Shown here: positions 1 through 7,561 of the stretch, one piece after another
How the letters are laid out: every line of letters begins with the position of its first letter
Position numbering within the stretch: position 1 is the stretch's first letter
Assembly: GCF_003584015.1 (NCBI RefSeq)
Contig: NZ_QXFM01000114.1
Span: 50,082 to 114,081, forward strand
DNA length: 64,000 bases
Source: Aurantiacibacter xanthus
GTDB lineage: Bacteria; Pseudomonadota; Alphaproteobacteria; Sphingomonadales; Sphingomonadaceae
Direction: 5' to 3'
Program-made: the position numbers and the translations under genes
The notes under the pieces: model-generated
What the model was told of the DNA's origin: nothing
Seen by the model: the letters and a program-made list of their open reading frames with translations, nothing else
Databases searched by the model: none

Positions 1-341
1 ACGCCGACCGCGTCATCCGGCCCCCATCCGGCCACTGCATCGATCACGTCGCCCACCATCGGGCTCATGTCGCGCAAGGCCTGATCGCCGCGCGGATCGC
101 TCTGGAAGCGGTCCATCAGCACCACGGCCACCCCCTCGCTGTAATGCTGGCGAAACATGCCCGCAGCGACGTCAGCCTGCCCGCCGATCAGCCCGCCAAA
201 CGACACGAATGCGGCAGGCGTCACCTGCGGCAAGCGATCCTTCTCGACCAGGTCGGCAAAGTCGGCCGCGTTGCCGATCCGGCTCAAAACGGGGATGTGC
301 GCAATCAGTCGCTCGCGCACGGCATCGAGGCGCAGGATCAT
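1..341 (-). CDS. Mu gp37-like tail/head-completion protein, partial
   Basis: The reading frame starts at ATG 341 and runs off the left edge (about 113 residues visible, beginning MILRLDAVRERLIAHIP). It overlaps the stop of the gp36-like gene by four bases (ATGA), which fixes the start and implies translational coupling. Position directly after gp36 in a Mu-type order, plus the N-terminal pattern, fit the Mu gp37 (DUF1834) family, thought to act in tail termination or joining. The C-terminus is not visible, so the family call rests on order and partial sequence. Confidence 0.6.
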   Translation of the reverse strand, partial: MILRLDAVRERLIAHIPVLSRIGNAADFADLVEKDRLPQVTPAAFVSFGGLIGGQADVAAGMFRQHYSEGVAVVLMDRFQSDPRGDQALRDMSPMVGDVIDAVAGWGPDDAVG

Positions 342-766
342 ACAAACCCCGTCAGGTTCTCGTTGCTGAAGGGGCGCGCCCGATCGGTGGTCTTCACGCC
401 GCCGTCGTTCCGTGCTGCAGGTTCCACGCCTTCGAGCGGCAGCCGCACCGCGCCGCTGGCGATATCGCGCAGCGTGCGCATCGCCTGCTCGTAATCCTTC
501 ACGATCTTGGCGTCGGGCTCGTAGCGGTGCAGCTTGTAGATCGCGATCGAGCTGGCGAGGTCCACCAGCATCGGCGGCACCTCGGCCAGAGGCAGGCGAT
601 ACTTGCCCGCCAGATAGCCGTCGATCACCGCGTCCGCATCGATCAGCGCACGCGTCACCACCTCGGCGTCGATCGCACCGGCCGGCACCTCGCCGCGATC
701 GGTAAGCTCGATCAGCATGCGGGTGTCGAACCGGTCTGCAAGGATGGCTTGGGTGGCGTAGGTCAT
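338..766 (-). CDS. Mu gp36-like protein (DUF1320)
   Basis: A 142-residue protein of the DUF1320 family, found between the capsid gene and gp37 in Mu-like phages and thought to be a head-completion/connector component. Visible signs are the N-terminal 'Y(A/T)T...LADRFDTRMLIELTDR' pattern and a helical body containing DGYLAGKYRLPL, typical of the family. It lies 6 bases downstream of the Acb2-like gene and overlaps gp37 by ATGA, so it is part of the late head operon. Confidence 0.8.
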   Translation of the reverse strand: MTYATQAILADRFDTRMLIELTDRGEVPAGAIDAEVVTRALIDADAVIDGYLAGKYRLPLAEVPPMLVDLASSIAIYKLHRYEPDAKIVKDYEQAMRTLRDIASGAVRLPLEGVEPAARNDGGVKTTDRARPFSNENLTGFV

Positions 767-772
767 GTCAGG

Positions 773-1039
773 CTAGGCCTTGTTCTCATCGTTCGGCAGA
801 GCGATCCGCTCGGGGCGGAACACGCTGCGATTGAGCGCCATGAAGCCCTGCTCTAGATGGTTGCGCGCGATCGCCAGCCAGCGGTTATCGTAGCGCGTTT
901 CAGTGATGCCGATATCGAACATCACGTCGATCTCGCGCAGCAGCCGCTCTTCCACTTCCTTGAAGTGGTTGACCAGCTCGATCCGGTCAGCGCTCTGGTT
1001 CGTGTAACCGGCGACGGGGAGGGGAGCACGATCAGCCAT
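773..1039 (-). CDS. Acb2/Tad1-like hairpin protein (candidate cyclic-nucleotide sponge)
   Basis: An 88-residue protein. The C-terminal half carries the family signature RWLAIARNHLEQGFMALNRS followed by VFRPERIALP; the N-terminal half is a predicted helix (VNHFKEVEERLLREID). This helical-hairpin pattern is what I recall for the Acb2/Tad1 family, phage proteins that bind cyclic di- and trinucleotides and so block CBASS or Thoeris-type defence. ATG 1039 is chosen over the TTG at 1054 because GAGGG precedes it and it overlaps the upstream stop by eight bases. It sits between capsid and gp36, matching the placement I recall for Acb2 in related phages. Binding activity is inferred from family only. 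Confidence 0.7.
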   Translation of the reverse strand: MADRAPLPVAGYTNQSADRIELVNHFKEVEERLLREIDVMFDIGITETRYDNRWLAIARNHLEQGFMALNRSVFRPERIALPNDENKA

Positions 1040-1514
1040 GGTCTTCGCCCTCAATAACGACGCTCAGGCGCGGATCGGTGTAGATCGCGTCGAACTCCGC
1101 CTCATGAAGCTCATCGAGCGGGATGCGCACCGGCTCCGCGCCGAACAGGCGACCAGCACGGCGGCGACCACGCTTGGGACCGGTGACCACGATCGACTTC
1201 GCTTCGTCCTGAGTTGACGGTGGCGGTGGCGGTGGCGGTGGCGAAGGAGGTGCTGGCGACGGCGCAGGCGTGGGAGCGGCCTGAGGCTCCACAGTCGACG
1301 CGGGTGTCGATGTTGGCGTGGCCGAGGTCAGCACCTTGGCCGCATCGATCCACGCGACAAGCTCATCGGCGAAGTTCGCCAGGCTCTCGACCTTGGCCAG
1401 CTCCTTGGCATCGGCGGCGGCAAGCGCCGGGACACCATTGATCCCGGCCGCCTGCAGCTTCTTCTCCGTCGCCGGGCCGATCCCGGCGATATCGGTCAGC
1501 TTATGCTCGCCCAT
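1032..1514 (-). CDS. Helix-hairpin-helix structural-module protein
   Basis: A 160-residue protein. Residues 1-55 contain a helix-hairpin-helix unit (LTDIAGIGPATEKKLQAAGI), as in DUF4332-like DNA-binding repeats. A Pro/Thr/Ala-rich linker with a run of about eight prolines follows, then a basic patch (GPKRGRRRAGR) and an acidic C-terminus. ATG 1514 lies 2 bases after the capsid stop, so it is in the head operon in the gp35 position. The role is unknown; binding to packaged DNA or a capsid accessory role are both possible. Confidence 0.75.
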   Translation of the reverse strand: MGEHKLTDIAGIGPATEKKLQAAGINGVPALAAADAKELAKVESLANFADELVAWIDAAKVLTSATPTSTPASTVEPQAAPTPAPSPAPPSPPPPPPPPSTQDEAKSIVVTGPKRGRRRAGRLFGAEPVRIPLDELHEAEFDAIYTDPRLSVVIEGEDHG

Positions 1515-1516
1515 GA

Positions 1517-2416
1517 TCAGGCCAGCCACGGCACGACCAGCAGCTCGGCCGTGCCCTTCCATTCGTTGGTTTCGCCACCGGCGGCGTTCTCGCTGTTGAG
1601 CAGCTTGAGGCCAGCGCTTTCGAGCGAGGGCGGCACCACCAGAAGGTTGCCCTTGAGGCCCAGCGGGCGGCCATAGTCGCCCTTCATGCTCGAAAGGGCA
1701 GCGCGGGCCGTGCCATAGTTGGCGGCGTTGAGCGTCTGTTTGGAGCCCCAGGCCATCTGCCAGAAGCCGAAGCCGAAGTTCATCCGGGCATCGACGCCGT
1801 AGATGAACTCCTTGCGATCGAAGACGTTGTCGTCCGTCTCCTTGTCCTTCGCCACCAGCAAGCCGAAGTCGCGCCGCACCTGCTTGATCAGCGGCTTGAG
1901 CGAGCGCGAGGTGTCGAGCAGGAACCATGGCGTACCAGAGCCGCCGTCGGTATTGGCGACCGATTGCGGCTCACCCGCCGCGTCGAGCACCGGGTGATCG
2001 GTGTCGAAGAAATTCTGGCCGTCGTAGCATTCGGTGGTGAAGCCTGCCTTCAGCAGGTCCCACACCATCTGCTCGGGATCGAGCACGGTGGCCTCGCCGA
2101 TGCCTTCGAACAGCGTGGCATAGTGGCCGAGATTGTCGGTCTCGATGTCGTCCTTGTCGACACCGATGGTCAGCTCGAACGCCTTCTCCTTGATCGCATA
2201 GTCATGCTCGGAGATGTTCTGGACGACGCGATCGCCGATCCATTCGCGGACCTTGGGCATCTTGCCCAGCCAGCCGTACTTCTGCTCCTTCTGCGTTGCA
2301 CGCACGACGGTAGCGATGCGCTTGGCCATGGCTGCAGGTGCGCCATCGATGCCCCGCTGCATGGCGGCCGAATAGCCGGTGCGGAGCGCTGCCAGATTGG
2401 CACTGTTGATCTTCAT
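1517..2416 (-). CDS. T: Mu gpT-like major head subunit
   Basis: A 299-residue protein of the Mu-like major head subunit family. The N-terminus reads MKINSANLAALRTGYSAAMQ, and a central region has WIGDRVVQNISEHDYAIKEK followed by an FELTIGVDKDDIETDNLG segment, all typical of gpT. It would form the icosahedral shell. It sits directly downstream of a decoration-type protein and of protease/scaffold, as in Mu (I, Z, T). Length matches the family (about 300 residues). Confidence 0.95.
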   Translation of the reverse strand: MKINSANLAALRTGYSAAMQRGIDGAPAAMAKRIATVVRATQKEQKYGWLGKMPKVREWIGDRVVQNISEHDYAIKEKAFELTIGVDKDDIETDNLGHYATLFEGIGEATVLDPEQMVWDLLKAGFTTECYDGQNFFDTDHPVLDAAGEPQSVANTDGGSGTPWFLLDTSRSLKPLIKQVRRDFGLLVAKDKETDDNVFDRKEFIYGVDARMNFGFGFWQMAWGSKQTLNAANYGTARAALSSMKGDYGRPLGLKGNLLVVPPSLESAGLKLLNSENAAGGETNEWKGTAELLVVPWLA

Positions 2417-2430
2417 GTCCTGGGACCCCT

Positions 2431-2835
2431 TTAGATTTCGATCCAGACGCCCTGGGCGTCCACATCGTAGATCTTCCCGGCAGCCGAACGCGTGTTCGTG
2501 CCGTTGGTGAGCGCGACGGTTTCATCGTCGACGACGTAAGCCGTCTTGCCGATGTCCTCCGGGCCGATTTCGTCCGCCGCCGCGCTGTTGCCGAAGCGGT
2601 AGACGCCACGGCGCACGTTAATGGTCTTGTCGCCAGCAGCGCCCGCGCTGTTGTCGACGTACTCCTCGGCGCGGCCGACGGCGGTCAGCGTGGTTGCCGT
2701 GGAACCGGGCACGGCGGTGCCAGCGGCGTTGAGGCACACCAGGGCACCGGCATAGATCGTCGTCGCGGCGGCGACGTTGAACTGGCGGAGATCGCCCTCC
2801 TTGCGGGGCGTGTTGCGGTCAGCGGCAAGAGCCAT
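2431..2835 (-). CDS. Head decoration/structural cement-like protein
   Basis: A 134-residue beta-rich protein (MALAADRNTPRKEGDLRQF...) with alternating small and hydrophobic residues, resembling the DUF2190-like decoration or cement proteins found between protease and capsid genes. It overlaps the stop of the protease gene by one base (TGATG) and is followed 14 bases later by the capsid gene. The family call comes from size, composition and position, so the exact fold is not proven. Confidence 0.65.
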   Translation of the reverse strand: MALAADRNTPRKEGDLRQFNVAAATTIYAGALVCLNAAGTAVPGSTATTLTAVGRAEEYVDNSAGAAGDKTINVRRGVYRFGNSAAADEIGPEDIGKTAYVVDDETVALTNGTNTRSAAGKIYDVDAQGVWIEI

Positions 2836-3425
2836 CAGAGGGCCTCCTCGTTCTCGCCCAGCTCAGCGGCACGGGCTTTCTTGAAGCCTTCGGGATCGAT
2901 GCCCATCAGCGCGATGGCCTGAGCGTCGGCGTCGTCGAGTTCGGCGGATCGGGCAGGCTTGCTGCCGCCAAGGTTGATCCGGCCCCCAAGCGCGGGCTTG
3001 GCGCCGATCAGCTTCTCGGTCCGCGCCGGGTTTTCCATGTGCATGGCGATGTAGTCGTCACGCATGGCCTTCACGCCGGGGCGTCCCTCGGCGATCGCAC
3101 TGTCGACAAAGGCCGTTGCGGCGGTGCGGGCCTGAGCGGCCTCCATTTCGTCGAGCTTGGTGTGGGCGGCGTCGAGCCGCGACTGCAGCGCCGTGATCGT
3201 GCCGTCGTTGCCGTCATCGGCCGACAACTTGCCGATCCCGGCAATGATCGTTTCGGCGCTCGCCCCATCGGCGAGGCCCAGAGCCTTGCCGATCGGCAAG
3301 AGTGCAGACTGGACCGCCTCTTCGGTGGTTGCGCTCAGCGCCTTTTTCATCGCCGCTGCGACATCATCGTCGCTGGCGTTCTCATCGAGGCCGAGGGCGG
3401 CGATGAGCATCATCTTCCAGTCCAT
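2835..3425 (-). CDS. Nested scaffold protein (Mu Z-like), internal start in gene I
   Basis: An in-frame ATG at 3425 is preceded by a perfect AGGAGG at 3434-3439 (minus-strand sense) with 8-base spacing, far stronger than expected by chance inside a gene. Translation from it would yield a 196-residue scaffold (MDWKMMLIAALGLDENASDD...) lacking the protease domain. Mu makes its scaffold Z in the same way from gene I. The start is inferred from the ribosome-binding site. Confidence 0.72.
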   Translation of the reverse strand: MDWKMMLIAALGLDENASDDDVAAAMKKALSATTEEAVQSALLPIGKALGLADGASAETIIAGIGKLSADDGNDGTITALQSRLDAAHTKLDEMEAAQARTAATAFVDSAIAEGRPGVKAMRDDYIAMHMENPARTEKLIGAKPALGGRINLGGSKPARSAELDDADAQAIALMGIDPEGFKKARAAELGENEEAL

Positions 3426-3899
3426 GCTGGTTTCCTCCTGGTTAAGGGCGGTGAGCCCTTCGAGATTGGGTTGGTTGACGAGGCTGGCGCGCCGGATGGC
3501 GACAATCCGCTTGTCCTTGGTGTGCGCGATCACCGGTGAAATGCCGGAATATGCCTTTTCGCGGCGCAGCTGGCGGCCAGCGTCGTTCCACTCGACCTCG
3601 CCCCAGATACCGTCCTCGCGCAGCTGCAGTGCCACGATCCAGCCGCGTGCCGGAGCGGGAAGCCCCTTGGGCGCGGCAAGATCAGTGGAGTGGTTTTCAT
3701 CCAGCACCAGGCGTCCGCCCGGCGCGAGGCTTTTCGACATCAGCGCATGATAGTCCTCCACCACATAAGGTCCGCGACGGTCGGCAGTGTTGACCACGCC
3801 CCCGGCCGGAAGCAGGTGGACCCACTCCTTGCCGGTTTCGTCGCTCGGTTCGCCCAAGGCGAATGCCGAACACAGCGCGATCTGATTGCTCGTTCCCAT
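2835..3899 (-). CDS. I: Mu I-like prohead protease with C-terminal scaffold
   Basis: A 354-residue protein. Residues 1-150 match the Mu-like I protease region (KEWVHLLPAGG, ARGWIVALQLREDGIWGEVEW, AYSGISPVIA). Residues 155-354 are a helical, acidic scaffold-like part ending in LGENEEAL. As in Mu, the scaffold portion is likely also made separately from an internal start at 3425. The protease would process scaffold during prohead maturation. A 20-base perfect inverted repeat lies 36 bases upstream of the start. Confidence 0.88.
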   Translation of the reverse strand: MGTSNQIALCSAFALGEPSDETGKEWVHLLPAGGVVNTADRRGPYVVEDYHALMSKSLAPGGRLVLDENHSTDLAAPKGLPAPARGWIVALQLREDGIWGEVEWNDAGRQLRREKAYSGISPVIAHTKDKRIVAIRRASLVNQPNLEGLTALNQEETSMDWKMMLIAALGLDENASDDDVAAAMKKALSATTEEAVQSALLPIGKALGLADGASAETIIAGIGKLSADDGNDGTITALQSRLDAAHTKLDEMEAAQARTAATAFVDSAIAEGRPGVKAMRDDYIAMHMENPARTEKLIGAKPALGGRINLGGSKPARSAELDDADAQAIALMGIDPEGFKKARAAELGENEEAL

Positions 3900-3934
3900 G
3901 CCGAGCGTGATGGCGCAGGCGATGCGCGCATCCC

Positions 3935-3954
3935 ATGCCCGCCACGGCGGGCAT
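3935..3954. repeat. 20-bp perfect inverted repeat, copy 1
   Basis: Nine-base arms ATGCCCGCC/GGCGGGCAT surround a 2-base centre. An identical 20-base copy lies at 14076-14095. Copy 1 is 36 bases upstream of protease/scaffold gene I. No T-run follows on either strand, so it does not look like an intrinsic terminator. It may be an activator-binding site or an mRNA hairpin. Confidence 0.8.
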
Positions 3955-4056
3955 CATGGTGCAATCTGGGGGAAATCAGGCGGAAAGTGTGAATCGGCCC
4001 GATGCGACTGGTGCCACGATCAGGGCGTAGAGATCAATCGTTCGTCGCGCCTTCGC

Positions 4057-4548
4057 TCACTGATCGAGCGCTTTCTCTAGCCATTCCTCGACGATGTCGA
4101 TCACGTTCTCGTTGTCCTCGCGCCCCATTCCCAGCCACTGGCGAGCAGGGATGCGCCCCCACGGGATCGGGCGGCCGCGCGAGTTGGTGCCAAACGCGCC
4201 CTTGGCCGCGCCCTGGTCCATCACCCGCGAATTGATCTGGTTCGAACCGATCACCACGCCATGCTGGTTGGCAAAGCTGGCAATGGTCCGCGAGAGCAGC
4301 TTCGAAGGGCCGATTAGCGGCTTTCTAAGCGATCCGTAACCGAGCGCCTTGTAGCGTGCGAGCGTTGCTTGGCTCTTCGGTGCCCAGACAACGCCATCAG
4401 GCGTCTTGCCGTCCACGAAGCGCCGCCGGTGCCGTTCGAGCAGATACTCGCGGATATCCTCGTAGACCGGCGTCATGTTCGCCAGCTGCGCGGCGGCGCG
4501 GCGGATCACCTCGCGAGAGGCCCCTGCATTGAACTGGACGCCAAACAT
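4057..4548 (-). CDS. Mu gpG-like virion morphogenesis protein
   Basis: A 163-residue protein of the phage virion morphogenesis family (gpG/tail-completion S). Visible features are REYLLERHRRRFVDGKTPDG, then W..K..T...Y, RKPLIGPSKLLSRTIAS, and IPARQWLGMG near the C-terminus, the usual 'IPAR.FLG' family motif. It lies downstream of the gpF-like gene after a 91-base gap. Copy 1 of the 20-bp inverted repeat separates it from gene I. Confidence 0.9.
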   Translation of the reverse strand: MFGVQFNAGASREVIRRAAAQLANMTPVYEDIREYLLERHRRRFVDGKTPDGVVWAPKSQATLARYKALGYGSLRKPLIGPSKLLSRTIASFANQHGVVIGSNQINSRVMDQGAAKGAFGTNSRGRPIPWGRIPARQWLGMGREDNENVIDIVEEWLEKALDQ

Positions 4549-4639
4549 CGCTATTTCCCCTCAGGTCGATGGCATTGCCCACCGGGGTCTAGAGCTACCG
4601 GGACGTTTCGGACGTTTGGGAACAGGGCCATCGGCTAGT

Positions 4640-5908
4640 TTACCTCGCATATTTGACCACGTAGAACGTCTTGAGCATCAAGGTGCGCGTCCCGCCGCGC
4701 AGCTCGAACACGGCTTCGTAGACCTTCCCGGCAATCGTCTTCCGGAACAGCGCGCGAGGCAGGCCCTTGTGCTCATCTCCGCCCGATAGGATTGCATCAG
4801 GCTGTTCGACCAGCTCCGGCAGCAATGCAAAATCCACTGGTGTGATCGTGATCGCGCTTTTCCCCGACGGCCCGTGCTCGCTGCGAATGTGGCGGGTGCC
4901 ATTCCGGTCGATGGCGAAGTCGAAGCCCGTCTTTCTGATCGCTTCGGTGCCCAGCGCCTCGTTGATCTGCGCAACGTGGCCGCTGCGCGCCATGCCCAGC
5001 GTCCGCGTCGGCTGCACGGGGGCCATGTCCTCTGTGCCCGCATCCGTGCGATCAAACACACGCTGCGCGTAGCGCCGCAGATCGTCCCTTGTGCTCGGCA
5101 AGGCACGGTATGCCCGACTGAGCTGGTCTGAGGTCTCAGCGGGCAGCTCTTCGAGGAAGGCCGTGGCGATGCGATTGTCCCAGCTGCCGACCTTGGCGGC
5201 CAGTGCCTGCACCTTCTCCGAAACACTATCGCCGGGCGCGTAATCCCAGTTCTTGCCTATCCCCACCGGGGCACCGGTCTTCGGATCGATGGCCTGCCAG
5301 TCCTTCGGCAGTGTCTTGCCCGGCTTGCCACCAAGGCGCTTCGCCGCGCGCTCCGAGCTTGCGCCGAGCACGTAGCAGCTGCAGCCCCAGTCGCTCGGCG
5401 GATAGTGCGTGCGCCAGAACAGGTGAGCAGGGTTAAGCATAAGCCCGTCCCAGTCGAGGTGCTGCGGTCGCGGCTCCTGGCTGCCGCCGTGGCGATAGAC
5501 CCAGATCGGGAAGTTGCCCGCCTTCAGCTGCGCCAGCCGCCCGGCCGCGTAGCTGGTCATGGCGTTGGTGGTCAGGATCGTACGAACACGCCACGCCTCG
5601 CCGCGCACGCTGCCCTCACCGGTCCAGCCGGTCCACCCGTTGCGGCGGACGATATCGCGAAAGTCGGCGCGGAACTCTTCCAGCCCGCGCCCTTCTGAAA
5701 TCGCCTTGTCGACGGCGGCTGCCAGATCGCTCAGCAGGTCAGCCTTCGCCGCACCTGCCACCATGAACGCACTGTCATGTTCGGAGCGCTTCAGATCGTC
5801 CCATGCCTGCGTCGGCACCTGATTGCCGAGCTTGCTGCGAAAGAACGCGATCTGCTCGGTAAAGGGGCGCTGAAACGCTCCTGAGACCGCGCTCGGATGA
5901 TCGCTCAC
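4640..5908 (-). CDS. gpF-like minor head protein fused to a PBECR-type nuclease domain
   Basis: A 422-residue protein. Residues about 20-240 match the phage head morphogenesis (Mu gpF/SPP1 gp7) domain, including TNAMTSYAAGR and HYPPSDWGCSC with paired Cys. After a linker, residues about 318-422 form a separate small domain (DRNGTRHIRSEHG ... VDFALLPELVEQPDAI ... MLKTFYVVK) resembling the barnase/EndoU/colicin/RelE-like 'PBECR' nucleases found at the C-termini of phage head proteins. Such domains are proposed to be injected with DNA or to act in virion maturation. The first ATG overlaps the portal gene stop. Nuclease activity is inferred. Confidence 0.85.
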   Translation of the reverse strand: MSDHPSAVSGAFQRPFTEQIAFFRSKLGNQVPTQAWDDLKRSEHDSAFMVAGAAKADLLSDLAAAVDKAISEGRGLEEFRADFRDIVRRNGWTGWTGEGSVRGEAWRVRTILTTNAMTSYAAGRLAQLKAGNFPIWVYRHGGSQEPRPQHLDWDGLMLNPAHLFWRTHYPPSDWGCSCYVLGASSERAAKRLGGKPGKTLPKDWQAIDPKTGAPVGIGKNWDYAPGDSVSEKVQALAAKVGSWDNRIATAFLEELPAETSDQLSRAYRALPSTRDDLRRYAQRVFDRTDAGTEDMAPVQPTRTLGMARSGHVAQINEALGTEAIRKTGFDFAIDRNGTRHIRSEHGPSGKSAITITPVDFALLPELVEQPDAILSGGDEHKGLPRALFRKTIAGKVYEAVFELRGGTRTLMLKTFYVVKYAR

Positions 5909-7464
5909 GCGCTTTCGTCCAGAAGGTCCGAACGTCCGGCCAGATGCGAGACAGTCATGGCCTGAGCAAGTGCGGTACCGAGCTGCTCGGTCGAGACTTC
6001 AGGAAAGCCGGACGCGAGCATCTCGCGCAGCTCGCCGAGGTCGGCAGCCTTGCTCATCATCGCTTCGATCGTGTCGACCATAGCCGCGACTGCGCCTTCA
6101 GCTCCGGCCGCCGCTGCCTCTGCGGCCTGCCGGGCCGGATGTTTGGCGGGGCGATCATCACGCGCTTGCAGAGCCGTCATGGCTGGCGCTTCCGGGGCGG
6201 ACTGAGTTTGGGCCGGTCGGAGCAGTTCGTCGTCATCTTCCGGATCGGCAAGCCCGAACTTGTCGCGGATTTCGGCCTGCTTCACCCGCAGGCCCATCGG
6301 CACCAGTTGCGCAAGGCTGCTGGAGAGCAGCTGCAGGTCTTCCTGCTTTGGCCGCGCGATCACGAGGCGCGGATAGCCGACATCGCCGGTGGGAGGCCCG
6401 AATTCGAGATCCATCCATGGGCGGATCAGGTCGCGGTTGAGCGTTCCCGAGAGCCCCTTGCAGTCGGCGGTCTCGATATCCTCCTGCACCTCGCGGTGCT
6501 CCTGGCTCACCGCGTGCCCGCCGCTCACCGCGTCGGTGGTGGTGGTCTGGCCCAGCACCGCCTTCGACATCTGCCGATCGAGCCAGTCCGCGCGCTTCTC
6601 ATAAAGATCGCTGCCCGTGCCGACATTCTTGGCCTCGACGAAATCCATCGACATGCCCTCGGGGATGATCGCCGCGCAGTCCCCGGCAATGTTCGCCACC
6701 GCCCGGAACAGCGTATCCTTGTCCTCGCTGCTCGCGCCGGGTCCGAACTTTCCGAGCCTGAGGGGCTGGCCATAGGTCTGGGTGAACACGGCCCAGTCGC
6801 GCATGGTGTAGGCCTTGAACATCCAGTTCCACGTCGCGAGGCGGGCGATGCCTGATCGCACAGGCAGCCCGGACTTCGCCTTCACCTCGTGTCGGATGAA
6901 CTTGAACGCTGGCAGCGGTTCGTCCTGGCCGTGGCCGTCGATCCCGCCGCGTAGCAGCGGTGTCACGCCGTCCCGGTCTGGGCGGAACCAGCGGGCATCG
7001 CGCCATTCGAGGCTGGAGGGCTGGTATTGGCCCTCACTGAAGTCCCAGACGATCTCGGTAAACGACAGCCCTTTGCCGACGGCATCGAGAATGTCGAACA
7101 GCTCGCCCGACAGCTCATCCCGCTTGAGCCAGGTGCGGACCAGATCGGCACGGCGCACGTCCTCGGCTCCGTCGCTCGCCGCTTCCACGGTGATGTCGAC
7201 CTGACTGACGCTGCGCTTGCGTGTGGCAAGCACGCCAGCATAGTGCAGATCACGCTCCTCGATCTGCTCGGCGAGCTCGAAATAGCTGAGCGGCTCGCCC
7301 ATATCGGCCTCGCGCAGAATGCGGGCGAGCCGCACTGGCGTAAGCCCGTCGCCGGGGTAGCCGGTCACTGGCTGTCGAACACCCGCGAGGGTCGGCCCCG
7401 ACACCTCTCGCTGCAGCAATTGCTTCTTCAGTGGGTTGCCCCACCGGTCGACCAGGCCGGTCAT
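5905..7464 (-). CDS. Mu gp29-like portal protein (DUF935)
   Basis: A 519-residue DUF935 portal homologue. It begins MTGLVDRWGNPL and includes SYFELAEQIEERDLHYAGVLATRK, the family hallmark, plus WNWMFKAYTMRDWAVFTQTYGQPLRLGK and TVLGQTTTTDA-like segments. It would form the dodecameric vertex through which DNA is packaged. Its stop overlaps the gpF-like start by four bases (ATGA). Length is typical of the family. Confidence 0.93.
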   Translation of the reverse strand: MTGLVDRWGNPLKKQLLQREVSGPTLAGVRQPVTGYPGDGLTPVRLARILREADMGEPLSYFELAEQIEERDLHYAGVLATRKRSVSQVDITVEAASDGAEDVRRADLVRTWLKRDELSGELFDILDAVGKGLSFTEIVWDFSEGQYQPSSLEWRDARWFRPDRDGVTPLLRGGIDGHGQDEPLPAFKFIRHEVKAKSGLPVRSGIARLATWNWMFKAYTMRDWAVFTQTYGQPLRLGKFGPGASSEDKDTLFRAVANIAGDCAAIIPEGMSMDFVEAKNVGTGSDLYEKRADWLDRQMSKAVLGQTTTTDAVSGGHAVSQEHREVQEDIETADCKGLSGTLNRDLIRPWMDLEFGPPTGDVGYPRLVIARPKQEDLQLLSSSLAQLVPMGLRVKQAEIRDKFGLADPEDDDELLRPAQTQSAPEAPAMTALQARDDRPAKHPARQAAEAAAAGAEGAVAAMVDTIEAMMSKAADLGELREMLASGFPEVSTEQLGTALAQAMTVSHLAGRSDLLDESA

Positions 7465-7561
7465 TGGCCCACTCCTTTCATCTGAATAGCCGCCAGAGCC
7501 GATTTAAGACGGGTTAAGAGGGCGGGTGCGGGCATTTTGGCGGTGAGGGGGCGCGAAGCCA

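Noticed and set aside
4397..4582. Extra small gene between the gpF-like and gpG-like genes
   Set aside because: Out-of-frame shadow of the gpG start; the 91-base gap holds only a short GGACGTTT direct repeat.
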